Below, one piece after another: positions 1 to 6,566 of a stretch of DNA of 13,948 nucleotides (position 1 is the first letter of the stretch; every line of letters starts with the position of its first letter). The translations under genes and the position numbers were made by a program. Origin of the DNA: JBBAFB01 sp041655595 (GTDB lineage Bacteria > Bacillota > DULZ01); the NCBI GenBank assembly GCA_041655595.1, contig JBBAFB010000053.1:1-13948 (forward strand). Direction: 5' to 3'. The notes beneath the pieces are model-generated. The model searched no databases. It was not told where the DNA came from and saw only the letters and a list, made by a program, of their open reading frames with translations.

Positions 1-1
1 G

Positions 2-520
2 ATTAATGGATTAAGAATAATAAAGGATAAAGAGGTTTTTAATTATAATCCTGCTGAGATATATTTGGCAAACGGTTTGGGTTCAACGGATGTTGGGAGC
101 CGCCGCGGTCAAATTTTCAAGGAATACGCTGAAAACGGTTATTCCTTTATAAATGTGATACACTCCTCAGCCATTGTTGCAGATGAAGTTGTACTAGGTA
201 AGGGGGTGCAGATTATGGCGGGGGTAATTATCCAGCCCGGCTGCAAACTTGGGAACAATGTTCTTGTAAACACGGGGACTGTTATGGATCACGATTGCAA
301 TATTGGGGAACATGTACACTTGGCTACAGGAGTTACCGTTTCGGGAAATGTTTGTATAGGAGAAAATACACATATAGGTACAGGCGCTAAAATAATCAAT
401 AATATTACCATCGGTGCAAATTGCACTGTAGGGGCAGGTGCCGTTATTATAGATGATATACCTCAAAATATGAGGGTTGCCGGGGTCCCTGCAAAAATCA
501 TAGGCCGAAACCAGCCATAG
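2..520 (+). CDS. NeuD/PglD/LegH-type sugar O- or N-acetyltransferase, 5' partial
   Basis: The reading frame is open from base 2, so the gene starts upstream of the window; an internal TTG at 65 is not the real start. The visible 172 residues end an N-terminal nucleotide-sugar-binding-type domain, then run into a left-handed beta-helix of hexapeptide repeats with the usual [IV]-G-x-x pattern (IGEHVHL, IGENTHIG, IGANCTVGAG). They finish with the characteristic VAGVPAKIIG tail. The conserved His of the PglD/NeuD active site is probably the H of MDHDCNIGEHVHL. Such enzymes transfer acetyl from acetyl-CoA to an amino or hydroxyl group of a nucleotide sugar or sialic-acid-like sugar in the cytoplasm. 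The stop is followed directly by the RBS of the next gene, so they form one operon. With PtmE-like and NeuA-like neighbours, a LegH-like role in legionaminic or related acid synthesis is the best inference. The exact acceptor cannot be read from sequence. Confidence 0.85.
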   Translation: MNGLRIIKDKEVFNYNPAEIYLANGLGSTDVGSRRGQIFKEYAENGYSFINVIHSSAIVADEVVLGKGVQIMAGVIIQPGCKLGNNVLVNTGTVMDHDCNIGEHVHLATGVTVSGNVCIGENTHIGTGAKIINNITIGANCTVGAGAVIIDDIPQNMRVAGVPAKIIGRNQP

Positions 521-533
521 GGAGGTCCTTTTT

Positions 534-1601
534 ATGCAACACCGTACACCCGATCAACTTAAAAACATAATGGTCCAACCCACCGATACCCTGTCCGAAG
601 GCCTACCCAAAATGGACAAATCGGGCTTACAGGTATTGCTGGTGACAGATGCCAATTCCCACCTATTGGGTATTATTACAGACGGTGATATCCGGCGAGC
701 CTTACTTCAGGGTCTGGGATTTAACACCCCCTTGGCACAAATTATGCAACCAAAACCAAAAACCTTGGCTCAAGGGGCCTCCCAAAAGGAAGCCAGCAAA
801 ATAATGCAACAAACAACCATACGACAAATTCCGATTATAGATACCCAAAACAAGGTCGTTGATCTCATTGTTTGGACAGATTGTTTTCGCATACCCCAAG
901 TCAAAAGAAAAGAAAAAGTAATTATAATGGCCGGGGGCAAAGGAACGCGGCTGGATCCCTTTACACGAATTTTGCCTAAGCCGATGATCCCCTTGGGGGA
1001 TAAACCCATCATAGAAGTAATTATGGATAAATTCCATCAGCAGGGCTTTTCCAACTTTATATTATCTCTAGGTTATAAGGCCGAGATCATAAAAATGTAT
1101 TTTGCAGAGAGTAACGGCAGGCCTTATAATGTGGATTTTATCCTAGAAGATAAACCGCTGGGAACGGCAGGGGCACTAAGATTGCTAAAAGAAAAAATTA
1201 AAGAAACTTTTCTGGTTGCTAATTGTGATGTCATAGTGGAGGCGGATTATGCCAGACTTTTAAAACATCACAAGGAGGAGGGCAATACTATCACCTTGGT
1301 AGGTTCCCTTAAGGATTTCACTATTCCCTATGGGGTTCTAAAAACAGCAGAACAAGAGCTGATTGGCCTGGAGGAAAAGCCCAGCTTTCACTACCTGGTC
1401 AATACGGGCATCTATTGCCTCGAACCTGAAGCACTGGATTACATAGACAAGAACGAAGCACTTCTTATGACGGATCTTTTGCTGAGAGTAAAAGATCACG
1501 GCGGCAAAGTAGGTGTTTTCCCTTATCACGGACAATGGTTTGATGTAGGACAGTGGGAAGATTATCAAAATACAATGCGGTATTTCGCTAAAGTGGAGTA
1601 G
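534..1601 (+). CDS. CBS-domain sugar-1-phosphate nucleotidyltransferase (PtmE/LegX-like)
   Basis: This is a 355-residue fusion. Residues 1-120 form a CBS-pair module (typical LLGIITDGDIRRALLQG at 44-60, second half ending near VVDLIVWTD). Residues 128-355 form a nucleotidyltransferase with the signature MAGGKGTRLDPFTRILPKPM (132-151), then EDKPLGTAGAL and VANCDV. GGAGG at 521-525 lies 8 bases before the ATG, and the gap to the previous gene is 13 bases. In Campylobacter jejuni, PtmE/LegX with this CBS-plus-transferase architecture makes GDP-glucosamine for CMP-legionaminic acid synthesis. The position directly before a CMP-NulO synthetase gene agrees with that role. The CBS pair probably binds an adenosyl ligand and tunes activity. 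Which NTP and sugar are used here (GTP versus UTP or dTTP) is not decidable from motifs alone. Confidence 0.87.
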   Translation: MQHRTPDQLKNIMVQPTDTLSEGLPKMDKSGLQVLLVTDANSHLLGIITDGDIRRALLQGLGFNTPLAQIMQPKPKTLAQGASQKEASKIMQQTTIRQIPIIDTQNKVVDLIVWTDCFRIPQVKRKEKVIIMAGGKGTRLDPFTRILPKPMIPLGDKPIIEVIMDKFHQQGFSNFILSLGYKAEIIKMYFAESNGRPYNVDFILEDKPLGTAGALRLLKEKIKETFLVANCDVIVEADYARLLKHHKEEGNTITLVGSLKDFTIPYGVLKTAEQELIGLEEKPSFHYLVNTGIYCLEPEALDYIDKNEALLMTDLLLRVKDHGGKVGVFPYHGQWFDVGQWEDYQNTMRYFAKVE

Positions 1602-1607
1602 AGAGAT

Positions 1608-2303
1608 ATGTATAATGGATTAACGGTTTTAGGGATTATTCCCGCACGAGGTGGGTCAAAAGGTATACCGGGGAAGAATATAAAACCTTTGCTGGGCAAG
1701 CCGCTCATTAGCCATACAATAGAGGTTGCCCTGGATAGCAATATATTTGATCGTTTAATAGTCTCCACAGATGATAAGGCTATTGCGCAGGTGTCCAAGG
1801 AGGCTGGTGCTGATGTGCCCTTTATACGTCCGGCAGAACTGGCTACCGATGAGGCAAAGGGCAGGGATGTATACCTGCATGCCATGAATTGGATAGGTTT
1901 ACATGATCGCAGATACGATCTAATGATGTTATTGCAGCCTACCAGCCCTCTTAGAAGGGCGGAGGATATAATAAAAGCCCTAGAGTTATTGGTGCGCAAA
2001 CAAGGAGAAGCAGTTGTTTCTGTTTGCGAAACAGAACATCACCCCTGGTGGTCAAATATCTTGCCTAGTGACTTGTCCATGGTAAATTTCCTGGGGGAAG
2101 GAAGTAAAAATTTAAACAGACAACAATTACCTCATTATTATAGGTTAAACGGAGCAATCTATTGTGGTTACTGGGATTTTGTCTTAAACAATGAGAACTG
2201 GTATGGTAGTAAAACATATGCACTGATCATGCCCCAGGAGCATTCTATTGATATTGACACTTCCATTGATTGGAAATTGGCCAGTATTATGCTAAAAAAA
2301 TAG
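1608..2303 (+). CDS. CMP-nonulosonate (N-acylneuraminate-like) cytidylyltransferase
   Basis: The 231-residue product is the usual length of NeuA/LegF/PseF enzymes, which activate a 9-carbon acidic sugar with CTP to CMP-sugar plus pyrophosphate. The nucleotide-binding signature IPARGGSKGIPGKN is at residues 11-24. The LLQPTSPLR motif follows mid-protein, then a VCETEHHPWW segment resembling the substrate-side loop of the family, and the IDIDTSIDW region near the C-terminus. GGAG at 1595-1598 overlaps the end of the preceding gene and is 9 bases from this ATG. The genes are therefore tightly coupled. By neighbourhood the substrate is more likely legionaminic or another bacterial nonulosonic acid than host-type Neu5Ac. 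It is the last gene of the operon visible here; no clear terminator was seen directly after it. Confidence 0.88.
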   Translation: MYNGLTVLGIIPARGGSKGIPGKNIKPLLGKPLISHTIEVALDSNIFDRLIVSTDDKAIAQVSKEAGADVPFIRPAELATDEAKGRDVYLHAMNWIGLHDRRYDLMMLLQPTSPLRRAEDIIKALELLVRKQGEAVVSVCETEHHPWWSNILPSDLSMVNFLGEGSKNLNRQQLPHYYRLNGAIYCGYWDFVLNNENWYGSKTYALIMPQEHSIDIDTSIDWKLASIMLKK

Positions 2304-2369
2304 CGGTCCTGTGACTGTGAAAATAATAGTTGATTTATGTTGGTTACCGTGGTTATGAAACCGGTTCCA

Positions 2370-2378
2370 TGCTACAAT
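2370..2378 (+). promoter_or_regulatory. Extended -10 promoter candidate for the small toxin-like gene
   Basis: TGC followed by TACAAT (2373-2378) is an extended -10 element. The -35 position 17 bases upstream (TGGTTA, 2350-2355) is poor. A start near base 2385 would give a roughly 50-base leader ahead of the small ORF at 2434. The same TGCTACAAT string occurs in the decarboxylase promoter at 13519-13527. The site was found by eye. Confidence 0.4.
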
Positions 2379-2433
2379 AAAACAGAGTTGCCCTTTGGCG
2401 GTTGGTCATTTCCCATGAGGGGAGGTGACGCCT

Positions 2434-2514
2434 ATGGTTTCTTGGACAGAGATTTTTACCTTTTGTCTGGTTATCATAGCCTTTGCTTCTCTATGTATTA
2501 AGCATAGAAAGTAA
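2434..2514 (+). CDS. 26-residue membrane peptide, type I toxin-like (holin-like/Fst-like)
   Basis: The peptide reads MVSWTEIFTFCLVIIAFASL followed by CIKHRK: a short N-terminus, one hydrophobic segment (residues 7-22) and a basic tail, the plan of TxpA/Fst/holin-like type I toxins. A strong Shine-Dalgarno run (AGGGGAGGTGA, 2418-2428) precedes the ATG. Part of it can pair with TCCC at 2411-2414 to form a TCCC/GGGA hairpin, the kind of occluded RBS typical of type I toxin mRNAs. A perfect-stem terminator follows 2 bases after the stop. Family assignment rests on architecture and is not an alignment. It could instead be a small regulatory membrane peptide. Confidence 0.6.
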   Translation: MVSWTEIFTFCLVIIAFASLCIKHRK

Positions 2515-2516
2515 TT

Positions 2517-2548
2517 TGACCGCCTATATAGGCGGTCATTCCGTTTTT
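2517..2548 (+). terminator. Rho-independent terminator of the small peptide gene
   Basis: An uninterrupted 22-base palindrome (2517-2538; TGACCGCC paired with GGCGGTCA around TATATA) is followed after a few bases by TTTTT at 2544-2548. It sits 2 bases after the small ORF stop. On the minus strand the hairpin is equally perfect but lacks a good T run, so any bidirectional action would be weaker that way. Confidence 0.82.
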
Positions 2549-2588
2549 AAGGACTAACCGCCTAGCCAAAAGCGGCAACTCCTTTTAC
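2517..2588 (-). ncRNA. Putative antisense antitoxin RNA
   Basis: A transcript from the minus-strand promoter above would cover about 2588 down to the shared palindrome and overlap the 3' end of the peptide mRNA. It would contain AATGACC, complementary both to the terminator loop side (2534-2540) and to GGTCATT at 2404-2410 in the mRNA leader just before the RBS hairpin. That gives it a second possible contact at the translation start region. Existence and ends are inferred only. Confidence 0.3.
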
Positions 2589-2590
2589 TA

Positions 2591-2624
2591 GTTATATACT
2601 AACATTTTTAAAAGTATTCGTCAA
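2591..2624 (-). promoter_or_regulatory. Candidate antisense promoter facing the small peptide gene
   Basis: Read on the minus strand, TTGACG (2624-2619) is a 5/6 match to -35. At 17 bases spacing it has TAGTAT (2601-2596), and a better hexamer TATAAC lies slightly further on (2596-2591). Transcription would start near 2584-2589 and run towards the peptide gene. It is a match by eye; AT-rich sequence here raises the chance of a random hit. Confidence 0.4.
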
Positions 2625-2679
2625 CTTTCATATAGCAATAACCTCTTAAAACAACAAACCTAGAAAGGCTGTGAGTATC

Positions 2680-3255
2680 ATGCAAATAATCCTAGAAGGT
2701 TTATCAACCACCGTTCAAAATATCGCCGATGCCCAAGAAATTATCAAAAATTATGAAGCCGCCGCTCAGTCTGAGCAAAAAATTATCAGTTATTACTTGG
2801 TGGATGGTGTTGAGGTTGCCGATATCAATACCTATTTAGAGAGCAAAAGCGCTGGAGAAATTCAAAACATTATCCTAATAGTCAGAACAGCTCAAGAACT
2901 CTTAAAAGAAACAATTGCATCCTTTCTTGAGTATCTGCCATTGTTAAAGGAGGGCTTTGGTTCCGCTAAAACGAAACTTACCATAGGAGAGTATATTAGC
3001 CTAGATGATTGGCTACCCCTCTTTGATGGTCTGGATTGGACAAGTCAATTGTTACAGAGCCTAAAAAAATTAGTCGATTCAGAAGATTTGCCAATAACAG
3101 ATTTGGCTAATGGCTGGCAAGGGCAGTTAGAAGAAATGCTATCTGTTTGGAAAAACGAAGATTATGTTTTGCTAGCTGATTTAATAGAATACGAAATTCT
3201 AGAAACTCTTGGGGAACTAGAAACAAATTTAAAGGAATATTTAGATCTTAATTAA
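2680..3255 (+). CDS. Hypothetical acidic helical protein preceding the Maf gene
   Basis: I do not recognise a family. The start at 2680 (ATG) is preferred because AGAAAGG (2662-2668) is 11 bases away. A GTG at 2671 in the same frame would sit only 2 bases from that RBS. The product is about 191 residues, strongly acidic and Leu/Ile/Glu-rich, with no Cys, no signal peptide and no clear membrane segment. Most of it should be alpha-helical (for example the stretch IQNIILIVRTAQELLKETI). It is 40 bases upstream of the Maf-type glycosyltransferase gene and in the same orientation, so co-transcription is likely. A role as a partner or chaperone in flagellin modification or export is only a positional guess. 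Confidence 0.75.
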   Translation: MQIILEGLSTTVQNIADAQEIIKNYEAAAQSEQKIISYYLVDGVEVADINTYLESKSAGEIQNIILIVRTAQELLKETIASFLEYLPLLKEGFGSAKTKLTIGEYISLDDWLPLFDGLDWTSQLLQSLKKLVDSEDLPITDLANGWQGQLEEMLSVWKNEDYVLLADLIEYEILETLGELETNLKEYLDLN

Positions 3256-3295
3256 AAACACAAAAAGTATCGTTAAAGCTAGGAGGCTAATCCCA

Positions 3296-5140
3296 GTGAT
3301 TCTAATTGATAACATCAACTACTTGCGAGAAAAATACCCGGGTATTCGAGAAAAGTTATTTGCCGTTGAAGCAGCTGGCGACAAACAGTTTCAAGTGGAA
3401 ACAACAAAAACAGGGGATCAAACTCTTCTATTCAATAAGGAAGGTAGAAAAACATACTTTCACAGTAAATATAATCCGACAAGAGAGGCTCAAACAATCC
3501 TAGAAGCATATCAAGGTGTGAAAGGCAAAAACATTATTTTTTACGGTACGGGCCTAGGCTACCATATTGATTTATTCATTAAAGAAAACCCGGATAATAA
3601 TTTCTATATTTTTGAACCTGTTGGTGAGTTATTGGAAAAGTTCCTTTCCGTAAGAAACCTGGATAAATCAGAATATAAAAACTTAAAGGGTGTTACCCTG
3701 GGTTTTGAAAATATTGAAAAAGATATCTACAGATTTTTAGATCTCAATAGAAGGGAAACTGTTATCATTGATTTGCCTATACATAAGCAGCTATTTGAGG
3801 AAGAAGCTAAGCGTTTTAAAGATATTTTTTTAAATACGGTTAAAGCCAAAAGAAGCCAACTAGCTACGGATTACTCTTTTCAGGTAAGATGGATCACTAA
3901 TAGCATGAAAAATTTCAAAGAAGTTTTGTCTACTCCTAATATTTTAATGGAAAAGAGAGGGGCATTTAAAAATGTCCCGGCTATTTTGGTGGCCGCAGGC
4001 CCATCCTTAAATCAAGAAATTGATAATTTAAGAGATATCAAGAAAAATAAGTTGGCCTATATTTTTAGTGTGGGGTCGGCTATTAACACCTTGCTGTATC
4101 ACAATGTATTCCCGGATGTGGCCACTACTTATGATCCAACTGTCAACAATCAAAAGGTGTTTGCAAAACTCAAAGAAAGGGCCATAAAAACTATTCCCCT
4201 GGTTTTCGGTAGTAGCGTGGCACCGGAGGTTCTTGAGAATTATCCGGGGAAAATGTATCATATGATAACTTCCCAGGATAAAATAGCCCACTATTATTTA
4301 GAAATTGGTGCCAATACGGGGATTGATGTGGTTTCGGATGCTCCCACTATTGCTGTTGTTACCTTGCAACTTTTGGCTAATCTCGGGTTTAATCCCATTA
4401 TTTTAGTAGGGCAAAACCTAGCCTATGTGGGAGAAAAACAGCATTCCGAGGGTGTCCATTACAGTAAAGATTTAACTGAGGCTGATCTGGATGGTGCTTT
4501 ATGGGTAGAGGATGTTGAGGGCAATCAAACTAGAACTAATGACGGCTTTAATAGAATGAGATTCCAAATGGAACTTTATATTAGCAAAATGGAAACGGGT
4601 AGGGTGCTTAACACTACCAAAGGCGGGGCCAAAATTGTGGGGACAGAATTTGTAGCATTAAAGGATTTAATTGATAATCAGCTGACTAAAACAACGGTGG
4701 TAGATAATTGGCTGGATGGCAATAAAACTAACTATGATAAAAATTTGTTAGGGGATAAAGTGAGGGCTATGGATAAGGCCTTGGCTGATTCCTATGGCTG
4801 GATGAAGGAATACAATGCCAATTTATTTAAAATGTTTGATTTATTAAAGAACGGTAATTTCAAACAGCTTGACCGTATGTATAACAAGCTGGATATAAGT
4901 ATTAAGGCCCTTGAGAGAAATGATTTTTTTACCACCTTTGTGTTGCAAATAAACAGGGTTCAACATAAATTGCTGTCGGACTCCGTAAAGATTTTTAAAG
5001 AAGAAAAGGAGCTTTACAAAAAGCATTTGGATTTATTAAATGCTTATAAGGGCTTTATTGATAAATGCGGCCAAGATATTGAATTTTTAAAACCCATATA
5101 TGAAGAAATGAAGCAAGAAATTAGTTTGCCGGAAGATTAA
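3296..5140 (+). CDS. Maf-type motility accessory factor, flagellin nonulosonate transferase candidate (DUF115)
   Basis: A GTG start is supported by AGGAGG at 3281-3286, 9 bases upstream. The 614-residue protein has the Maf layout. An N-terminal domain contains YGTGLGYHI (83-91) and the YIFEP strand (104-108). The central DUF115/MptE-like domain contains PAILVAAGPSL (228-238), SVGSAIN (258-264) and VGQNLAYVGEKQHSEG (371-386). A helical C-terminal domain follows. Maf proteins in Campylobacter, Aeromonas, Clostridium and Geobacillus are required for O-linking pseudaminic or legionaminic-type sugars to flagellin Ser/Thr in the cytoplasm before export. Here it lies between the CMP-sugar genes and flagellin, exactly where such a transferase is expected. 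The name 6-hydroxymethylpterin pyrophosphokinase sometimes given to this domain is unlikely to describe its function here. Confidence 0.88.
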   Translation: MILIDNINYLREKYPGIREKLFAVEAAGDKQFQVETTKTGDQTLLFNKEGRKTYFHSKYNPTREAQTILEAYQGVKGKNIIFYGTGLGYHIDLFIKENPDNNFYIFEPVGELLEKFLSVRNLDKSEYKNLKGVTLGFENIEKDIYRFLDLNRRETVIIDLPIHKQLFEEEAKRFKDIFLNTVKAKRSQLATDYSFQVRWITNSMKNFKEVLSTPNILMEKRGAFKNVPAILVAAGPSLNQEIDNLRDIKKNKLAYIFSVGSAINTLLYHNVFPDVATTYDPTVNNQKVFAKLKERAIKTIPLVFGSSVAPEVLENYPGKMYHMITSQDKIAHYYLEIGANTGIDVVSDAPTIAVVTLQLLANLGFNPIILVGQNLAYVGEKQHSEGVHYSKDLTEADLDGALWVEDVEGNQTRTNDGFNRMRFQMELYISKMETGRVLNTTKGGAKIVGTEFVALKDLIDNQLTKTTVVDNWLDGNKTNYDKNLLGDKVRAMDKALADSYGWMKEYNANLFKMFDLLKNGNFKQLDRMYNKLDISIKALERNDFFTTFVLQINRVQHKLLSDSVKIFKEEKELYKKHLDLLNAYKGFIDKCGQDIEFLKPIYEEMKQEISLPED

Positions 5141-5163
5141 TTGTTAAAAAAGATTTTTTACCC

Positions 5164-5191
5164 TAAAGTTTGCCATGTTTTTTACCGATAA
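5164..5191 (+). promoter_or_regulatory. Sigma-28 (SigD/FliA) promoter of flagellin
   Basis: TAAA (5164-5167), a 16-base spacer and ACCGATAA (5184-5191) match the motility sigma consensus TAAA-N15-GCCGATAA at all but one base of the -10 element. Transcription would start near 5198 and give a leader of about 90 bases. This places flagellin under late flagellar control, separate from the Maf operon upstream. Confidence 0.85.
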
Positions 5192-5246
5192 AGATAATAA
5201 GCAAGAAGACTCTTCCAGCGGCCGTAGGAGGAGCAAAATTCAAAAC

Positions 5247-5280
5247 AGGCAAGGATGCCTAAATTAAAATTCAAGGAGGA
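5247..5280 (+). promoter_or_regulatory. Two candidate CsrA sites in the flagellin leader
   Basis: The first site is a hairpin, AGGC (5247-5250) pairing with GCCT (5257-5260), presenting AAGGAT in a hexaloop. With flanks this reads CAAGGATG, matching the core of the CsrA consensus CARGGAUG. The second is the Shine-Dalgarno itself, CAAGGAGGA at 5272-5280. Two sites, one in a loop and one on the RBS, are the arrangement by which CsrA represses hag translation in Bacillus subtilis. CsrA and FliW genes are not in the window. Confidence 0.6.
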
Positions 5281-5288
5281 ATGACTAC

Positions 5289-6437
5289 ATGATTATCAAT
5301 CACAACATTTCAGCGCTTAATACTTATCGTCAATTGTCTTCAAACAATGTGCTACAGAACAAGAGCTTAGAGAAGCTATCCTCGGGCTTTAGGATTAACA
5401 GAGCCGGGGACGACGCAGCAGGTCTGGCCATTTCAGAAAAAATGAGAGGCCAAATCCGCGGCTTGAATCAAGCTAGCAGAAACGCTCAGGATGGTATTTC
5501 TTTAATCCAAACTGCAGAAGGCGCTTTAAATGAAACCCACGCTATTCTTCAAAGAATGAGGGAACTTGCAGTACAATCTGCAACGGATACCAATACCAAC
5601 GAAGATAGAGGTGAAATTCAAAAGGAAATTAATGAATTAGCTACTGAAATTACTAGAATTTCCACCGACACACAATTCAATAAGATGAATCTTTTAGACG
5701 GGACATTTGGGGGTAAGTTCTTCCACATAGGAGCAAACAAGGATCAAAATGCTACTATAGGTATTGAGAATATGAGTGCAGCGGCTTTAGAGGTTACATT
5801 ACAAGATGCGGATGCAGTAAAGGCCGAGGGTACTTACGGCGGAGTTACATTTACCGCAGCCTCTGGTGGAGTAGCAGGTAATGGAGAGCTTGAAATTAAT
5901 GTAGTAGTGTCGGGTGCCGGAAGTGGTGCTAGTGCAGCAATATCTAGTGGGGTACTGACTATTACCTTAGGAGCTAGTGGAACTGGTGAAATTACTGCCT
6001 CCGGTTTAGCAGGACTTACTGTAAGCGGGTATACCTTAGCCCTTGCTGAAGGCGCAGATGGCGATGCAACAGTATCTAATGGTACGGTGATCCTTGAAGG
6101 TGGTGCGGAAGAAGTTACTGCAGATCCCAAAATGGGCATTGATGTATCAACACGGAAGGCAGCTAATGAGGCTGTTGAAATAATTGATAAGGCACTGGGT
6201 ACCGTCTCTACTGAGCGTTCTAAGTTAGGTGCTATGCAAAACCGCTTGGAGCACACCATTGCTAACTTGGATACCTCAGCCGAAAACCTACAGGCCTCTG
6301 AATCCAGAATCAGAGACGTAGACATGGCGAAAGAAATGATGGAGTTCACCAAGATGAACATCCTCAGCCAAGCTGCAACTGCAATGCTGGCTCAAGCTAA
6401 CCAACAACCACAAATGGTATTACAACTACTAAGGTAG
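5289..6437 (+). CDS. Flagellin
   Basis: This is the flagellar filament subunit, 382 residues. AAGGAGGA at 5273-5280 is 8 bases before the ATG. Residues 1-165 are the conserved N-terminal D0/D1 region (start MIINHNISALNTYRQL; SSGFRINRAGDDAAGLAIS at 31-49). Residues 283-382 are the C-terminal D1/D0 region ending QPQMVLQLLR. The helix ILQRMRELAVQS (86-97) keeps Arg and Leu equivalents of the residues bound by mammalian TLR5. Between them, about 167-281 is a variable surface domain made almost only of Gly, Ala, Ser, Thr, Val and acidic residues. It has no Cys, Trp, Pro or Arg until close to its end and has many Ser/Thr acceptors for glycans. It is monocistronic: its own sigma-28 promoter lies ahead and a strong terminator behind. 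The adjacent Maf and CMP-NulO genes suggest it is the glycosylated substrate. Confidence 0.97.
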   Translation: MIINHNISALNTYRQLSSNNVLQNKSLEKLSSGFRINRAGDDAAGLAISEKMRGQIRGLNQASRNAQDGISLIQTAEGALNETHAILQRMRELAVQSATDTNTNEDRGEIQKEINELATEITRISTDTQFNKMNLLDGTFGGKFFHIGANKDQNATIGIENMSAAALEVTLQDADAVKAEGTYGGVTFTAASGGVAGNGELEINVVVSGAGSGASAAISSGVLTITLGASGTGEITASGLAGLTVSGYTLALAEGADGDATVSNGTVILEGGAEEVTADPKMGIDVSTRKAANEAVEIIDKALGTVSTERSKLGAMQNRLEHTIANLDTSAENLQASESRIRDVDMAKEMMEFTKMNILSQAATAMLAQANQQPQMVLQLLR

Positions 6438-6450
6438 TCAAATCAATTCC

Positions 6451-6486
6451 AAAAGAGTCGAGGCCTAGCCCCGGCTCTTTTCTTTT
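6451..6486 (+). terminator. Rho-independent terminator after flagellin
   Basis: AAAAGAGTCG pairs with CGGCTCTTTT (one G-U), extended by two G-C pairs beyond one mismatch around a CCTAG loop. A T-rich tail CTTTT ends at 6486. It sits 13 bases after the flagellin stop. Confidence 0.88.
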
Positions 6487-6566
6487 ACATATTTGCAAAT
6501 CAACCTTGCAATAATGGATATGAAATGGTTAAATGGGTTTAGTAATTAATTGTCAAGGGGGAGATA

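Larger units (their letters stand above)
2385..2582. repeat. Imperfect inverted repeat flanking the small peptide gene
   Basis: The plus-strand stretch 2385-2407 (GAGTTGCC, then TTTGGC, then GGTTGGTC) recurs on the minus strand at 2582-2551 as GAGTTGCC, GCTTTTGGC, then GGCGGTTAGTCC. The arms therefore lie at the two outer ends of the locus and face each other. Each lies just downstream of a candidate promoter, so converging transcripts would start with nearly the same leader. Confidence 0.6.

Noticed and set aside
65..520. TTG at 65 as the start of the acetyltransferase gene
   Set aside because: The same frame is open to base 2 and the upstream codons continue the protein family's N-terminal domain, so the gene is simply cut by the window edge.
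2415..2501. A 28-codon ORF from ATG 2415 overlapping the toxin-like peptide in another frame
   Set aside because: Its ATG lies inside the RBS hairpin loop, it has no Shine-Dalgarno of its own, and its product is not membrane-like.
2671..2679. GTG 2671 as start of the hypothetical protein before Maf
   Set aside because: Only 2 bases separate it from the AGAAAGG RBS; ATG 2680 has workable spacing.
5145..5161. AT-only palindrome after the Maf stop as a terminator
   Set aside because: TAAAAAAGATTTTTTA has no G-C pairs in the stem, so it should be too unstable to terminate by itself.
5834..6361. Long open frame on the minus strand inside flagellin
   Set aside because: It is a shadow of the Gly/Ala/Ser-rich coding strand, with no RBS and no recognisable domain; flagellin coding explains the region fully.
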